From contig NZ_CP023671.1 of assembly GCF_003606265.1 (NCBI RefSeq), forward strand, positions 2,170,001 to 2,234,000: 64,000 nucleotides of DNA, in the 5' to 3' direction. Origin of the DNA: Clostridium septicum. Its GTDB lineage: Bacteria; Bacillota; Clostridia; Clostridiales; Clostridiaceae. Shown piece after piece: positions 47,457-56,635 of this stretch. A model generated the notes under the pieces. It was given only the letters and a program-made list of their open reading frames with translations, was not told the origin of the DNA and did no database searches. Both the position numbers and the translations under genes were made by a program. Every line of letters begins with the position of its first letter. Within the stretch, counting starts at the first letter, position 1.

Positions 47457-48047
47457 ATGAGATTAAAAAAGGCAATAAAAAAAGAGAATGGTAGAAAAAA
47501 ACGTTTTTTAATTTTTATGATAGTGATATCAATATTTCTTCCTGCAGTAGTATACTTTTATAAAATAAGGTCAACATTTATTTTAAGTTATTTAGGAGTT
47601 ATTGAATTTCTTATAGCAATAGCAGTATTGGCTAAAGTTAATTATCATAAGTTAGATTTTAAATGTAGTAATAATAAATTAGAGATGAAAAATAGTTTGT
47701 TTTTAAAGAAAAATTTATTATTATGCGATAAAGTTGCTTTAGTACATACGGATAAGTATAAAGAAGAGATGGAAATAATTATAATAACTACTGTTGGGTT
47801 TAAAAATACCTCTTTAAGTCCAGTTACAGGAGGATTCTTGAAAAGATATCCAGAAGCTGGAGAAAAGTACTTAAAAATAAAGAAAATGAATCCTGAAAAT
47901 ATGTATTATTTTAAAATAATAAAAAGAGGTGGATTCAAAAAATATCAATTGTTAGATGTAATTTATAGAAATTGTGTAAAAGCAGTATATACTTCATCAG
48001 CTATAGAAAGTATAAAGCTAGCGAGAGAACAAAATGAATTTAAATAG
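47457..48047 (+). CDS. Small membrane protein of unknown function
   Basis: 196 aa from the ATG at 47457, which follows GGAGGA by 6 bases; an ATG directly after that site (47451) is too close. Two membrane segments (about residues 17-33 and 41-60), a basic N-terminus and a cytoplasmic beta-rich domain. There are no motifs that I know. It lies between prfA and tsaC. Its stop is 14 bases before tsaC, so the two are probably co-transcribed. Confidence 0.75.
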   Translation: MRLKKAIKKENGRKKRFLIFMIVISIFLPAVVYFYKIRSTFILSYLGVIEFLIAIAVLAKVNYHKLDFKCSNNKLEMKNSLFLKKNLLLCDKVALVHTDKYKEEMEIIIITTVGFKNTSLSPVTGGFLKRYPEAGEKYLKIKKMNPENMYYFKIIKRGGFKKYQLLDVIYRNCVKAVYTSSAIESIKLAREQNEFK

Positions 48048-48061
48048 AAAGAAGGTAGAAC

Positions 48062-49114
48062 TTGTTGGAAACAAGGGTAGCTGTAATAAAAGATATTGAT
48101 AAAGATAAAAAATATATAGAAGAAGCGGCTAAGATTATAAAAAATTCAGGAGTAGTAGCTTTTCCTACGGAAACTGTATATGGATTAGGAGCAAATGCAT
48201 TAAACACAGATGCAGTGGATAAAATATTTAAAGCAAAGGGGAGACCGCAGGATAATCCATTAATAGTACATGTTGCATCAAAAGATATAAGTGATATTGT
48301 TTTTGATATTCCTAAAGTTGCCCAAAAATTAATAGATAAATTTTGGCCAGGTCCTTTAACCATTATATTAAATAAAAAATCTATAATACCAGATGTTACT
48401 AGTGCAGGACTTAATACAATTGGAGTAAGGATGCCTAATAGTAAAATAGCTTTAAAATTAATTGAGTTATCCGAATGTCCAATAGCAGCACCTTCTGCTA
48501 ATATTTCAGGAAGACCAAGTCCAACTGAAATGGAAAGATGCGTTGAGGATTTATCTGGGAAGGTTGATTATATTTTAGGTGGAGAAAAAAGCGATATTGG
48601 AGTAGAGTCTACTATAGTTGATTGTACTGTAGAACCTCCAGTAGTATTAAGACCTGGTGGAATAACTTTAGAAATGTTGAGGGAATTTCATGAAGGTATA
48701 AAATTAGATCCAGCAATACAAGGAAAACCATCAAAAGATTTAAGACCTAAAGCTCCTGGAATGAAGTATAGACATTATGCACCAAAAGCTAATTTAAAAA
48801 TAATAAAAGGAAATAACGAAAAAACTATTGAAAAAATTAGCGAAATGGTACACAATTATATAGAAAATCATAAGAGAGTAGCAATTTTAGCTACAGATGA
48901 AAATTTATCTAGATTTAAAAGTGGAGAAATAATTTCTTTAGGTAGTGAATTAAATTTAAATGAAATTGCTAGAAATATTTTTGAGACTTTAAGAAAGTGC
49001 GATGATTTAGGAGTAGATATTATTTTATGTCAAGCTTTTGAAGAAAAAGAGGTAGGAGTTGCTATAATGAATAGACTTAATAAAGCAGCTGGGTTTGACA
49101 TAATAGAAGTATAA
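48062..49114 (+). CDS. tsaC: Threonylcarbamoyl-AMP synthase (Sua5/YwlC type)
   Basis: 350 aa. The first about 200 residues are the YrdC fold: VVAFPTETVYGLGANA, KAKGRPQDNPLIVH and CPIAAPSANISGRPSPT. The C-terminal about 120 residues are the Sua5 domain, linked by PKAPGMKYRHYAPKA. It makes threonylcarbamoyl-AMP from Thr, bicarbonate and ATP for TsaD (encoded at 10848). The start is TTG at 48062 or the next codon, also TTG; AAGGT lies 6-9 bases upstream. Confidence 0.96.
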   Translation: MLETRVAVIKDIDKDKKYIEEAAKIIKNSGVVAFPTETVYGLGANALNTDAVDKIFKAKGRPQDNPLIVHVASKDISDIVFDIPKVAQKLIDKFWPGPLTIILNKKSIIPDVTSAGLNTIGVRMPNSKIALKLIELSECPIAAPSANISGRPSPTEMERCVEDLSGKVDYILGGEKSDIGVESTIVDCTVEPPVVLRPGGITLEMLREFHEGIKLDPAIQGKPSKDLRPKAPGMKYRHYAPKANLKIIKGNNEKTIEKISEMVHNYIENHKRVAILATDENLSRFKSGEIISLGSELNLNEIARNIFETLRKCDDLGVDIILCQAFEEKEVGVAIMNRLNKAAGFDIIEV

Positions 49115-49123
49115 ATTAAAGGG

Positions 49124-49153
49124 AGGAAGGAGGTAATCTTTCTTCCTTTTTTT
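49124..49153 (+). terminator. Intrinsic terminator after tsaC
   Basis: AGGAAGGAG (49124-49132) pairs with CTTTCTTCCT (49138-49147), with G-T pairs, followed by seven T. Confidence 0.8.
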
Positions 49154-49191
49154 AGATAATTATTCAATAACTAAATAGGAGGAACTATTAT

Positions 49192-49641
49192 ATGAAAATA
49201 GCATTAGGTTCAGACCATGGTGGAATAGAATTAAAAGAAGAGATAATTAACTACTTAAAAAGTGAGGGATATGAAATAAAAGATTTTGGTACTTGTACTA
49301 AAGATTCATGTGATTATCCAGATTATGCAGTTCCAGTAGCAGAAGCTGTTGCAGCAAAAGAATTTGATTTTGGTATTTTAGTATGTGGTACAGGAATAGG
49401 AATAGGAATTGCAGCAAATAAAGTTCCAGGAATAAGAGCAGCATTATGTTCAGACACTTTTAGTGCTCATGCAACAAGAGAGCATAATAATGCTAATATA
49501 CTAACATTAGGGCAAAGAGTAGTAGGTCCAGGGCTAGCATTAGATATAGTAAAAACTTTTTTAAATACTAAGTTTGAAGGTGGAAGACATCAAACAAGAA
49601 TAGATAAAATATCAGATGTAGAAAAACAGTATAATAAATAA
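49192..49641 (+). CDS. rpiB: Ribose-5-phosphate isomerase B
   Basis: 149 aa. MKIALGSDHGGIELKEEI at the N-terminus, DYPDYAVPVAEAVA, LVCGTGIGIGIAANKVPGIRAAL with the catalytic Cys, and REHNNANILTLGQRVVG are the RpiB signature. It interconverts ribose-5-phosphate and ribulose-5-phosphate. The pyrimidine salvage gene upp follows after 51 bases without a terminator, linking PRPP supply with its use. AGGAGG precedes the ATG. Confidence 0.97.
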   Translation: MKIALGSDHGGIELKEEIINYLKSEGYEIKDFGTCTKDSCDYPDYAVPVAEAVAAKEFDFGILVCGTGIGIGIAANKVPGIRAALCSDTFSAHATREHNNANILTLGQRVVGPGLALDIVKTFLNTKFEGGRHQTRIDKISDVEKQYNK

Positions 49642-49692
49642 TATAAAATTATTATAATTATAGATTTATAGATTAGAGGAGGACATTATATA

Positions 49693-50322
49693 ATGAGTAA
49701 GGTAACGCAAATTGATCACCCATTAATACTTCATAAATTAGCTTTTATAAGAAATAAAGATACTGGGGCAAAAGATTTCAGAGAATTAGTTGAAGAAGTT
49801 TCAATGCTTATGGCATATGAGGTGACTAGAGACTTAAGTACTGAAGAAGTAGAAATAGAGACTCCTATCTGTAAAGCAAAGTGTCAAATGCTAGCAGGAA
49901 AGAAAATGGCTATAGTTCCGATATTAAGAGCAGGACTTGGTATGGTAGATGGTATGCTAAAGCTTATACCAGCAGCTAAGGTTGGTCATGTTGGATTATA
50001 TAGAGATGAGGAAACTCTACAACCAGTAGAATATTTCTGTAAACTTCCACAAGATATAGCAGAAAGAGATGTAATTGTAGTAGATCCTATGTTAGCAACT
50101 GGCGGATCAGCAGCTGATGCAATACAAATACTAAAGAAAAGAGGTGCTAAAAACCTAAGATTAATGTGTCTAATTTCATCACCAGAAGGAATTGAATTTG
50201 TACAAAAAGCACATCCAGATGTAGACATATATGTTGGAGGAATAGATGAAAAATTAAATGAACAGGGATATATTGTACCTGGTTTAGGTGATGCAGGAGA
50301 TAGGTTATTTGGTACTAAGTAA
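49693..50322 (+). CDS. upp: Uracil phosphoribosyltransferase
   Basis: 209 aa. The PRPP-binding motif is [18 protein letters not shown], the uracil site [14 protein letters not shown] at the C-terminus, and [14 protein letters not shown]. It converts uracil and PRPP to UMP. GAGGAGG precedes the ATG by about 9 bases. A terminator follows. Confidence 0.98.
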   Translation: MSKVTQIDHPLILHKLAFIRNKDTGAKDFRELVEEVSMLMAYEVTRDLSTEEVEIETPICKAKCQMLAGKKMAIVPILRAGLGMVDGMLKLIPAAKVGHVGLYRDEETLQPVEYFCKLPQDIAERDVIVVDPMLATGGSAADAIQILKKRGAKNLRLMCLISSPEGIEFVQKAHPDVDIYVGGIDEKLNEQGYIVPGLGDAGDRLFGTK

Positions 50323-50347
50323 AACTTATATATAACTAATATAATGG

Positions 50348-50379
50348 GGTTTAAAGTTTGTTATACAAATTTTAAACCT
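50348..50379 (+). terminator. Intrinsic terminator after upp
   Basis: GGTTTAAAGTTTG (50348-50360) pairs with CAAATTTTAAACC (50366-50378), one G-T pair; the T run is broken (TTATTGTTT). Confidence 0.65.
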
Positions 50380-50428
50380 TATTGTTTATAATACATTAAT
50401 AACTGAACATATAAAAATTGTATTATAT

Positions 50429-50558
50429 TTGAAAATAATATTTTTGTTAGATATAATTAGATACATATAAATGGAAAAAACAAATAGGATTATATAATGA
50501 AGATTCCAAACTTTTATAGTAATTTAATATAAAAGTTTGAAAGAATTTTTTTTTTTTT
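50429..50558 (+). promoter_or_regulatory. Promoter and attenuator-like leader before comEB
   Basis: TTGAAA (50429-50434), spacer 17, TATAAT (50452-50457) predicts a start near 50464. Within the leader CAAACTTTTATA (50507-50518) pairs perfectly with TATAAAAGTTTG (50528-50539), followed by a run of 13 T (50546-50558). The dCMP deaminase gene starts 43 bases later. The unit could be an attenuator or a short RNA of about 95 nt. Confidence 0.6.
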
Positions 50559-50600
50559 ATAATTTTAACTAATTTATATAATTGTAGGGGTGTATAAAAT

Positions 50601-51095
50601 TTGGATAGAAGAGATAAACATAATTATTATTTAGACATTGCTGAGACTGTATTGGAAAGAGGTACATGTTTAAGAAGAAATTATGGGTCTATAATAGTAA
50701 AAAATGATGAAATAATATCAAGTGGATATACAGGTGCTCCTAGGGGAAGGAAAAACTGTATAGATATAAAAACTTGTATTAGAGAAAAATTGAATATTCC
50801 AAGAGGAACTCATTATGAATTATGTAGAAGTGTTCATAGTGAGGCAAATGCAATAATAAGTGCTTCAAGAAGAGATATGATTGGAGCAACATTATATTTA
50901 GTTGGTAGAGACGTAAATGATAAAGAATATGTATTAAATGCAAATTCTTGCTCTATGTGTAAACGAATGATAATAAATGCAGGAATAAAAGAAGTTATAA
51001 TAAGAGATAGTAAAAATAAATACAGATCAATATTAGTAGATTCTTGGATATATGAAGATGATAGCTTAGATATAAAATTAGAGATGGGATATTAA
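50601..51095 (+). CDS. comEB: dCMP deaminase (ComEB-like)
   Basis: 164 aa. TTG start with AGGGGTG 8 bases upstream. The zinc site is HSEANAI (His and catalytic Glu) and NSCSMCKRMI (two Cys). The first part CLRRNYGSIIVKNDEIISSGYTGAPRG is the family N-terminus with additional Cys. It deaminates dCMP to dUMP for dTTP synthesis. It lies between upp and wecB. The name comEB comes from its Bacillus relative; the competence link is not implied. Confidence 0.93.
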   Translation: MDRRDKHNYYLDIAETVLERGTCLRRNYGSIIVKNDEIISSGYTGAPRGRKNCIDIKTCIREKLNIPRGTHYELCRSVHSEANAIISASRRDMIGATLYLVGRDVNDKEYVLNANSCSMCKRMIINAGIKEVIIRDSKNKYRSILVDSWIYEDDSLDIKLEMGY

Positions 51096-51112
51096 CATAG
51101 GAGGATTAATAA

Positions 51113-52264
51113 GTGGATAAGAAAAAAATAATAACAATATTTGGAACAAGACCAGAAGCTATAAAAATGGCACCTTTGGTAAAGGAATTAGAAAAGAGAA
51201 AGGGGTTTGAAGCTAAAGTTTGCGTAACAGCTCAACATAGAGAAATGTTAGATCAAGTTTTAGATTACTTTGATATAGTTCCAGATTTTGATTTAAATAT
51301 AATGAAATCAAAACAAACATTAACTGGAATTACAAATAAAGTTTTAGAAGGATTAGAAGAAATATTTATACAAGAAAAGCCAGATATGGTATTAGTACAT
51401 GGAGATACAACAACTACATTTTCAGGTGCATTAGCAGCGTTTTATCAAAAGGTATCAGTAGGACATGTAGAAGCTGGGCTTAGAACCTTTGATAAATACT
51501 TTCCATTTCCAGAAGAAATGAATAGAAAATTAACAGGTGCATTAGCTGACCTGCATTTTGCGCCTACAAAAGGTTCAAAAAATAATTTATTAAGAGAAGG
51601 TATAAATGATAAAGATATTTATATAACAGGAAATACAGTTATAGATGCAATGCTTCATACTGTAAAAGATAATTATATTTTTGACAATAAAGAATTAAAT
51701 GAAATAGATTTCATTAACAAAAAAGTTATTATGATTACTGCTCATAGAAGGGAAAATTGGGGCAAAGGAATAGAAAATATTTGTGATGCTTTAAAAATAA
51801 TTGTAGAAAAAAATAAAGATGTCGAATTGGTATATTTAGTGCATTTAAATCCGGTAGTAAAAGATGTAGTTAATAAAAAATTAGGAAATTTAGAAAGGGT
51901 ACATTTATTAGATCCGTTAGATACAAAAGAAACTCATAATCTTATGAATAAATGTTTTATGGTTATGACAGATTCAGGTGGTCTACAAGAGGAGGCTCCA
52001 CATTTGGGAAAACCAGTGTTAGTGCTAAGAGACGTTACAGAAAGACCAGAAGCAGTTAGTTATGGAACAGTAAAATTAGTTGGTACTGATATAGAAAAAA
52101 TAGTAGATGAAGCCAACAAATTATTAACTAATACTGAGGCTTATAATATTATGAGTAAATCAGTAAATCCGTATGGAGATGGTTTAGCATCAAAAAGAAT
52201 AGCTGACGCTATAGAGAAGTATTTTGGGATTAGAGAAGAAAAAATAGAAGAATTTGTTAGATAA
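51113..52264 (+). CDS. wecB: UDP-N-acetylglucosamine 2-epimerase (non-hydrolysing)
   Basis: 383 aa. GTG start with TAGGAGG 8 bases upstream. It has FGTRPEAIKMAPLV at the N-terminus, VTAQHREMLDQVL, HGDTTTTFSGALAAF, VGHVEAGLRT and TDSGGLQEEAPHLGKPVLVLRD. It makes UDP-ManNAc for wall polymers such as teichoic-acid linkage units. It is the homologue of mnaA, which lies between upp and the atp operon in Bacillus. Confidence 0.97.
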   Translation: MDKKKIITIFGTRPEAIKMAPLVKELEKRKGFEAKVCVTAQHREMLDQVLDYFDIVPDFDLNIMKSKQTLTGITNKVLEGLEEIFIQEKPDMVLVHGDTTTTFSGALAAFYQKVSVGHVEAGLRTFDKYFPFPEEMNRKLTGALADLHFAPTKGSKNNLLREGINDKDIYITGNTVIDAMLHTVKDNYIFDNKELNEIDFINKKVIMITAHRRENWGKGIENICDALKIIVEKNKDVELVYLVHLNPVVKDVVNKKLGNLERVHLLDPLDTKETHNLMNKCFMVMTDSGGLQEEAPHLGKPVLVLRDVTERPEAVSYGTVKLVGTDIEKIVDEANKLLTNTEAYNIMSKSVNPYGDGLASKRIADAIEKYFGIREEKIEEFVR

Positions 52265-52290
52265 TTTGGAAATAAATATAAAATATAAGG

Positions 52291-52318
52291 TTGATTATAG
52301 ATATAAAAGTGGTATAAT
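52291..52318 (+). promoter_or_regulatory. thlA promoter with extended -10
   Basis: TTGATT (52291-52296), spacer 16, TATAAT (52313-52318), preceded by TG one base away (TGGTATAAT), an extended -10 element. Predicted start near 52325, at the edge of the Rex-type site. Confidence 0.8.
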
Positions 52319-52324
52319 GAAATT

Positions 52325-52342
52325 GTGTTAATTGTTTAACAA
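52325..52342 (+). promoter_or_regulatory. Rex-type operator at the thlA start point
   Basis: GTGTTAATTGTTTAACAA matches the clostridial Rex consensus TTGTTAA-N4-TTAACAA at all but the first defined position. It lies directly after the -10 box, where a bound NADH-sensing Rex repressor would block initiation. thlA is a known Rex target in Clostridium acetobutylicum. Confidence 0.75.
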
Positions 52343-52382
52343 ATAAGAAAATTCTAACAGAGAACTTAGGGAGGGTTTAATA

Positions 52383-53564
52383 ATGAGAGAAGTAGTTATT
52401 GTAAGTGCGGTAAGAACACCTATAGGATCTTTTGGGGGATCATTAAAGGATGTATCTGTAGCAGATTTGGGAGCAACAGTAATTAAGGAAGCTGTAGCTA
52501 GAGCTGGAATAAAAGGGGAACAAGTAGAAGAAGTATTAATGGGTAATGTTATTCAAGCGGGACTTGGACAAAATGTCACAAGACAAGCAGCTGTTAGAGC
52601 AGGATTGCCAGTAGAAATTCCAGCTATGACTATAAATAAAGTATGTGGATCAGGTTTAAGAACAGTAGCATTAGCAGCTCAAATGATAAAAGCTGGAGAT
52701 GCTGATGTTGTAGTTGCTGGTGGTATAGAAAATATGTCAAGTGCACCATACCTATTGAGAACTGCAAGATGGGGTCAAAGAATGGGTGATGGAAAAATGG
52801 TTGACTCAATGATTAATGATGCTTTATGGGAATCATTTAATAATTATCATATGGGTGTTACTGCTGAAAATATAGCTAAGCAATGGAACATAACAAGAGA
52901 AGAACAAGACGAATTTGCTCTTCAATCACAACTAAAAGCTGAAAAGGCTATTAAAGAAGGTAGATTTAAAGATGAAATTGTTCCAGTTTTAATTCCTCAA
53001 AGAAGAGGAGAACCAAAAGTATTTGATACTGATGAATTTCCAAGATTTAGTTCAACAATAGAAGGAATGAAAAAATTAAAGCCAGCATTTATTAAAGATG
53101 GTACAGTAACAGCAGGTAATGCATCAGGTATAAATGATGGAGCAGCAGCTTTTGTGGTAATGAGTGCAGATAAAGCAAAAGAATTAGGAGTTAAGCCTTT
53201 AGCTAAAATAATTTCATATGGACAAAGAGGTTTAGATCCATCAATTATGGGATATGGACCTTTCCATGCAACTAAAAAAGCTTTAGAAGTATCAGGATTA
53301 AAAATTGAAGATTTAGATTTAATAGAAGCAAATGAAGCTTTTGCAGCACAAAGTATAGCAGTTGCTAGAGACTTAAACTTTGATATGAGCAAAGTAAATG
53401 TTAATGGTGGAGCTATTGCGTTAGGACATCCGGTTGGAGCATCAGGAGCTAGAATTTTAGTAACATTACTTTACGAAATGCAAAAAAGAGATGCTAAAAA
53501 AGGTTTAGCTACTTTATGCATAGGTGGAGGAATGGGAACAGCTATGATAGTGGAAAAACTATAA
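52383..53564 (+). CDS. thlA: Acetyl-CoA acetyltransferase (thiolase)
   Basis: 393 aa. The acyl-binding Cys88 lies in [41 protein letters not shown] (catalytic His) and CIGGGMG (second Cys) complete the thiolase II site. It condenses two acetyl-CoA to acetoacetyl-CoA, the entry to butyrate or butanol formation. GGGAGG precedes the ATG. It is a single gene with its own Rex-controlled promoter and a very strong terminator. Confidence 0.98.
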   Translation: MREVVIVSAVRTPIGSFGGSLKDVSVADLGATVIKEAVARAGIKGEQVEEVLMGNVIQAGLGQNVTRQAAVRAGLPVEIPAMTINKVCGSGLRTVALAAQMIKAGDADVVVAGGIENMSSAPYLLRTARWGQRMGDGKMVDSMINDALWESFNNYHMGVTAENIAKQWNITREEQDEFALQSQLKAEKAIKEGRFKDEIVPVLIPQRRGEPKVFDTDEFPRFSSTIEGMKKLKPAFIKDGTVTAGNASGINDGAAAFVVMSADKAKELGVKPLAKIISYGQRGLDPSIMGYGPFHATKKALEVSGLKIEDLDLIEANEAFAAQSIAVARDLNFDMSKVNVNGGAIALGHPVGASGARILVTLLYEMQKRDAKKGLATLCIGGGMGTAMIVEKL

Positions 53565-53580
53565 TATGTAAATTATATAT

Positions 53581-53620
53581 AAAGACTTTCAACTACAATA
53601 TGTAGTTGAAAGTCTTTTTT
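53581..53620 (+). terminator. Strong intrinsic terminator after thlA
   Basis: AAAGACTTTCAACTACA (53581-53597) pairs perfectly over 17 bp with TGTAGTTGAAAGTCTTT (53601-53617), loop ATA, then TTTT. Confidence 0.95.
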
Positions 53621-54266
53621 TAGTATTAAAAATTAAAAAAACAGATATACTATTAATAATAAATCGACACAAATATACAGTAAAGTTTACTATTTTCAGA
53701 AATATAGAAAAACTTATTAAATAGGATACAAGTTCATTATAAATATTAACATATAAATTATTATACAAGAATTTAAAACATTTAATTTAGTGTAAAGTAC
53801 CTAAAACTAAAGCTTTAATAGGACTATTATTATATTAATAATAATGTAATTATAATATAAAAATAAGAAAAAAAATAAAAAATGAATAAATTTAAAATGA
53901 ATTATTCATTTATATGAAATAATAAATTAATGAGTTTTTAATATATAATAAAATAATAATATAAAAATGAGAAAAAAATGTGTTTCTCGCAAAAAAAATG
54001 TGTTTAAGGGCTTATGAAAATGTTAACACAGAAAAAAATCGTAAATCAGAATATTTAAAATATTCAAATAAATGAATAATCATGGTTAATTTTGCCTGTT
54101 ACCAATGAAAAACTTAATATTAATGAATTGCATTAAGTAAAATGATAATAAACTACTATAATCACTAAATATAAATTGAAAAGAAGAAATATAAAGAAAA
54201 ACAAAGTTTTCATTAATGTTTTACCAGGTCTATAATAACAAGAGTCAGTTGGGGGGGAAAGATAAA
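53621..54266. other. Long AT-rich region before the atp operon
   Basis: About 650 bases without a gene. AAAAAAATGTGTTT occurs twice, 20 bases apart (53972-53985, 53992-54005), and the first copy lies within an inverted repeat GAGAAA / TTTCTC (53969-53974, 53983-53988). A plausible atp promoter has TTAAGT (54133-54138), spacer 18, TATAAT (54157-54162). Several short palindromes of A and T occur; I see no small gene. Confidence 0.5.
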
Positions 54267-54629
54267 ATGAGTAGAGAAATGAATAATTTGCTAAGGAAAA
54301 TGATAAAATGTGATTTAGTAGGAGGACTCATTTCTGCACTTATAGTATCTTTATTAGTAAACTTACAAATTGCAAGTATATTTTTTATGGGAATATTAGT
54401 AGCTTTAGTAAACTTCCTAGTAAGTGGAATAATTTTAGAATATTCATTAATAAGGGATAAGAAGTTACTAATAATAATGAGTTATTTCATAAAAATAATA
54501 GTAATAGTTTGTTTAGCACTGCCATTTATGTACAACTTACAAAAACTAATAGCATATGTTGGAGGATATATAAGTCATTTTATACTTTTAACATTTTATT
54601 GGTTAAAAAATGAGAAAGGAAGTGATTAG
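54267..54629 (+). CDS. atpI: ATP synthase subunit I
   Basis: 120 aa from the ATG at 54267, preceded by a run of seven G as ribosome site; an upstream in-frame ATG at 54216 lacks one. Four membrane segments and the order before atpB identify AtpI, which helps assemble the c ring. The next gene starts directly after its stop. Confidence 0.88.
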   Translation: MSREMNNLLRKMIKCDLVGGLISALIVSLLVNLQIASIFFMGILVALVNFLVSGIILEYSLIRDKKLLIIMSYFIKIIVIVCLALPFMYNLQKLIAYVGGYISHFILLTFYWLKNEKGSD

Positions 54630-55310
54630 GTGGAACCATTGAAGCCTATATTTTCCTTTGGACTTGGAGGTTTTACGGTAGATATTACTCCTGATATAGT
54701 GGTCCAATGGGTAATAATTGCCTTAGTAGCTATTTTGGCGTGGTGGGCAACTAGAAATTTAAAGGTTAAACCAAGTAAAAAGCAAGTAGTTGTTGAATCA
54801 ATATATACTACAATTAGAAATGTAGTATTAGAGAATGTTGGTGAAAATTATACTGATATAATTCCATTTATAGGATCCATGGGAATTTATCTACTTTTAA
54901 TGAATCTTGTAGGTTTAATCGGCGTAGTACCACCAACGAAAAATTTTAGTGTAACTTTAGGTATGGCACTTATAACATTTTTTGTTGTTCAAACTTATGC
55001 AATTAAAAAGCATGGAGTTAAAAGTTACATGAAGGGATATATACAACCAATTCCCGTTATGTTACCAATTAATTTATTAGAAAGAGTTATGTTACCAGTT
55101 TCATTGTCATTAAGACTTTTTGGTAACGTGTTAGCAGCTACATTTATCATAGAATTAGTATATGAGAATCTACATAAAATAGCATGGATAGCACAAATTG
55201 GTTTACCAATAGCTTTACATGGATATTTTGATGTGTTTGATGGCGTTATACAAATGGTGATATTTGTTATGTTAACAATGATAAATATAAAAATAGTTTC
55301 AGAACATTAA
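54630..55310 (+). CDS. atpB: ATP synthase Fo subunit a
   Basis: 226 aa. GTG start immediately after the atpI stop, with AAGGAAGTG upstream. Five or six membrane segments. The essential Arg lies in [17 protein letters not shown], facing the c ring; [17 protein letters not shown] is also conserved. It forms the ion half-channels. Confidence 0.95.
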   Translation: MEPLKPIFSFGLGGFTVDITPDIVVQWVIIALVAILAWWATRNLKVKPSKKQVVVESIYTTIRNVVLENVGENYTDIIPFIGSMGIYLLLMNLVGLIGVVPPTKNFSVTLGMALITFFVVQTYAIKKHGVKSYMKGYIQPIPVMLPINLLERVMLPVSLSLRLFGNVLAATFIIELVYENLHKIAWIAQIGLPIALHGYFDVFDGVIQMVIFVMLTMINIKIVSEH

Positions 55311-55329
55311 TTTTAAGGAGGATTTTATC

Positions 55330-55563
55330 ATGAATGAAATAGGAATGAGAGCATTAGGAGCAGGTATTGCGGTATTAGTCGGTTTAGGAGCAGGTATAGG
55401 TATAGGTAATGCTACAGGAAAAGCTGTAGAAGGTGTTTCAAGAAATCCAGAAACTAGTGGTAAGATTACAACTGCTTTAATTATAGGTGCAGGTTTCGCA
55501 GAAGCAACAGCTATTTACGGTTTATTAGTATCAATACTTCTAATATTTGTTGGAGTAAAATAA
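55330..55563 (+). CDS. atpE: ATP synthase Fo subunit c
   Basis: 77 aa hairpin of two membrane helices joined by the polar loop RNPE. The ion-binding Glu lies in [14 protein letters not shown]. The residues of sodium-type rings are absent: helix 1 has GAGIGIGN where sodium-binders have GPGVGQG, and the Glu is followed by Ala-Thr rather than Ser-Thr. A proton ring is therefore likely. AAGGAGG precedes the ATG. Confidence 0.96.
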   Translation: MNEIGMRALGAGIAVLVGLGAGIGIGNATGKAVEGVSRNPETSGKITTALIIGAGFAEATAIYGLLVSILLIFVGVK

Positions 55564-55603
55564 TGAATTTTAGTGACTCCAGAAGGGAGGCAATGTATAT
55601 ATA

Positions 55604-56083
55604 ATGGATATAGACAAGAGTGTAATTATAGCAACCATAATAAATTTCATTATCCTATTAGCTATATTAAAACATTTCTTCTTTGATAAGGTTAAAGCAA
55701 TAATTGAAGAGAGAGAAAATGATATTACAACTCAATTAGACAATGCCGAAGAGGAACTAGAAAAAGCTAGAATGTTAGCTATTGAAAATGAAAGAGTATT
55801 AAAGGGCGCTAGAGAAGAAGGAAAGAAGATTACTGAAAGACATAAAGAAAAAGCAGAAAAGATATATGAAGAAATTATTGATGAGGCAAACCAAGAGGCT
55901 AAAGTTATTTTAGAAAGAGCCAAGGTAGAAATCAATAGAGAGAAAGAAAAAGTAGAATATCAACTTAAAAAGGAAGCTATAGATTTAGCAATTGAACTTT
56001 CAAAAAAAGTTATCGAAAAGAATATTAATGAACAAGATAACAGAGATCTAATTGGAGATTTTATTAATAAGGTAGGTAAGTAA
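55604..56083 (+). CDS. atpF: ATP synthase Fo subunit b
   Basis: 159 aa. One membrane segment (about 8-27) and then a long, highly charged helix for dimeric coiled coil ([20 protein letters not shown]). It forms the peripheral stalk with delta. GAAGGGAGG lies about 13 bases before the ATG, a little far. The stop is 2 bases before atpH. Confidence 0.95.
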   Translation: MDIDKSVIIATIINFIILLAILKHFFFDKVKAIIEERENDITTQLDNAEEELEKARMLAIENERVLKGAREEGKKITERHKEKAEKIYEEIIDEANQEAKVILERAKVEINREKEKVEYQLKKEAIDLAIELSKKVIEKNINEQDNRDLIGDFINKVGK

Positions 56084-56085
56084 TT

Positions 56086-56625
56086 ATGTACGAATATTTA
56101 GACCGAAGATATGCTTTAGCGTTATATGAAGTAGCTGAAGAAAAAGGGAAAGTTCAACAATACTTACAAGACTTACGAGAAATCTGTAATTTAATAGATA
56201 CGAATAAGGAATTCTACGAAGTAATCAAGCATCCGCAAATTAGCACAAAAAAGAAGAAGAAGACTTTTATAAATATATTTAAAGGTCATATAGATGAAGA
56301 ATTATTATCATTTTTATTAATTCTTATAGAGAAAGACAGAATACTTTATCTAAGAGAAAAGCTAAAGGAAATGGAAAAGATAGACTTAGAGCGTAAGAAT
56401 ACCTTAAATGGAGTTATAAAAACAACAGTTTCGTTAACTGATGAGGAATTTAATTCTCTAAAGTCTAAATTAGAAAAAAAATATAATAAGCATGTTATCT
56501 TAGAACAAATTATTGATAAAAGTATTCTAGGTGGAATATATGTAAGAGTTGGTAATGATGTGATAGATGGTACAGTTAAATCCAAATTAGATGAATTACA
56601 GGATTTAATGCTTAGCACAGAATAG
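56086..56625 (+). CDS. atpH: ATP synthase F1 subunit delta
   Basis: 179 aa. The N-terminal helical domain begins [19 protein letters not shown]; the C-terminal [23 protein letters not shown] is characteristic. It joins stalk b to the top of F1. The site before the ATG is weak (AGGTAAG), so translation is probably coupled to atpF, which ends 2 bases earlier. Confidence 0.95.
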   Translation: MYEYLDRRYALALYEVAEEKGKVQQYLQDLREICNLIDTNKEFYEVIKHPQISTKKKKKTFINIFKGHIDEELLSFLLILIEKDRILYLREKLKEMEKIDLERKNTLNGVIKTTVSLTDEEFNSLKSKLEKKYNKHVILEQIIDKSILGGIYVRVGNDVIDGTVKSKLDELQDLMLSTE

Positions 56626-56635
56626 AGGTGAAGTT

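Noticed and set aside
48040..48363. Minus-strand open frame of about 107 codons over tsaC
   Set aside because: It is a shadow of the strongly conserved tsaC frame and has no ribosome site or family resemblance.
54021..54028. Rex half-site TGTTAACA upstream of the atp operon
   Set aside because: It lacks the N4-spaced second arm required for a Rex operator.
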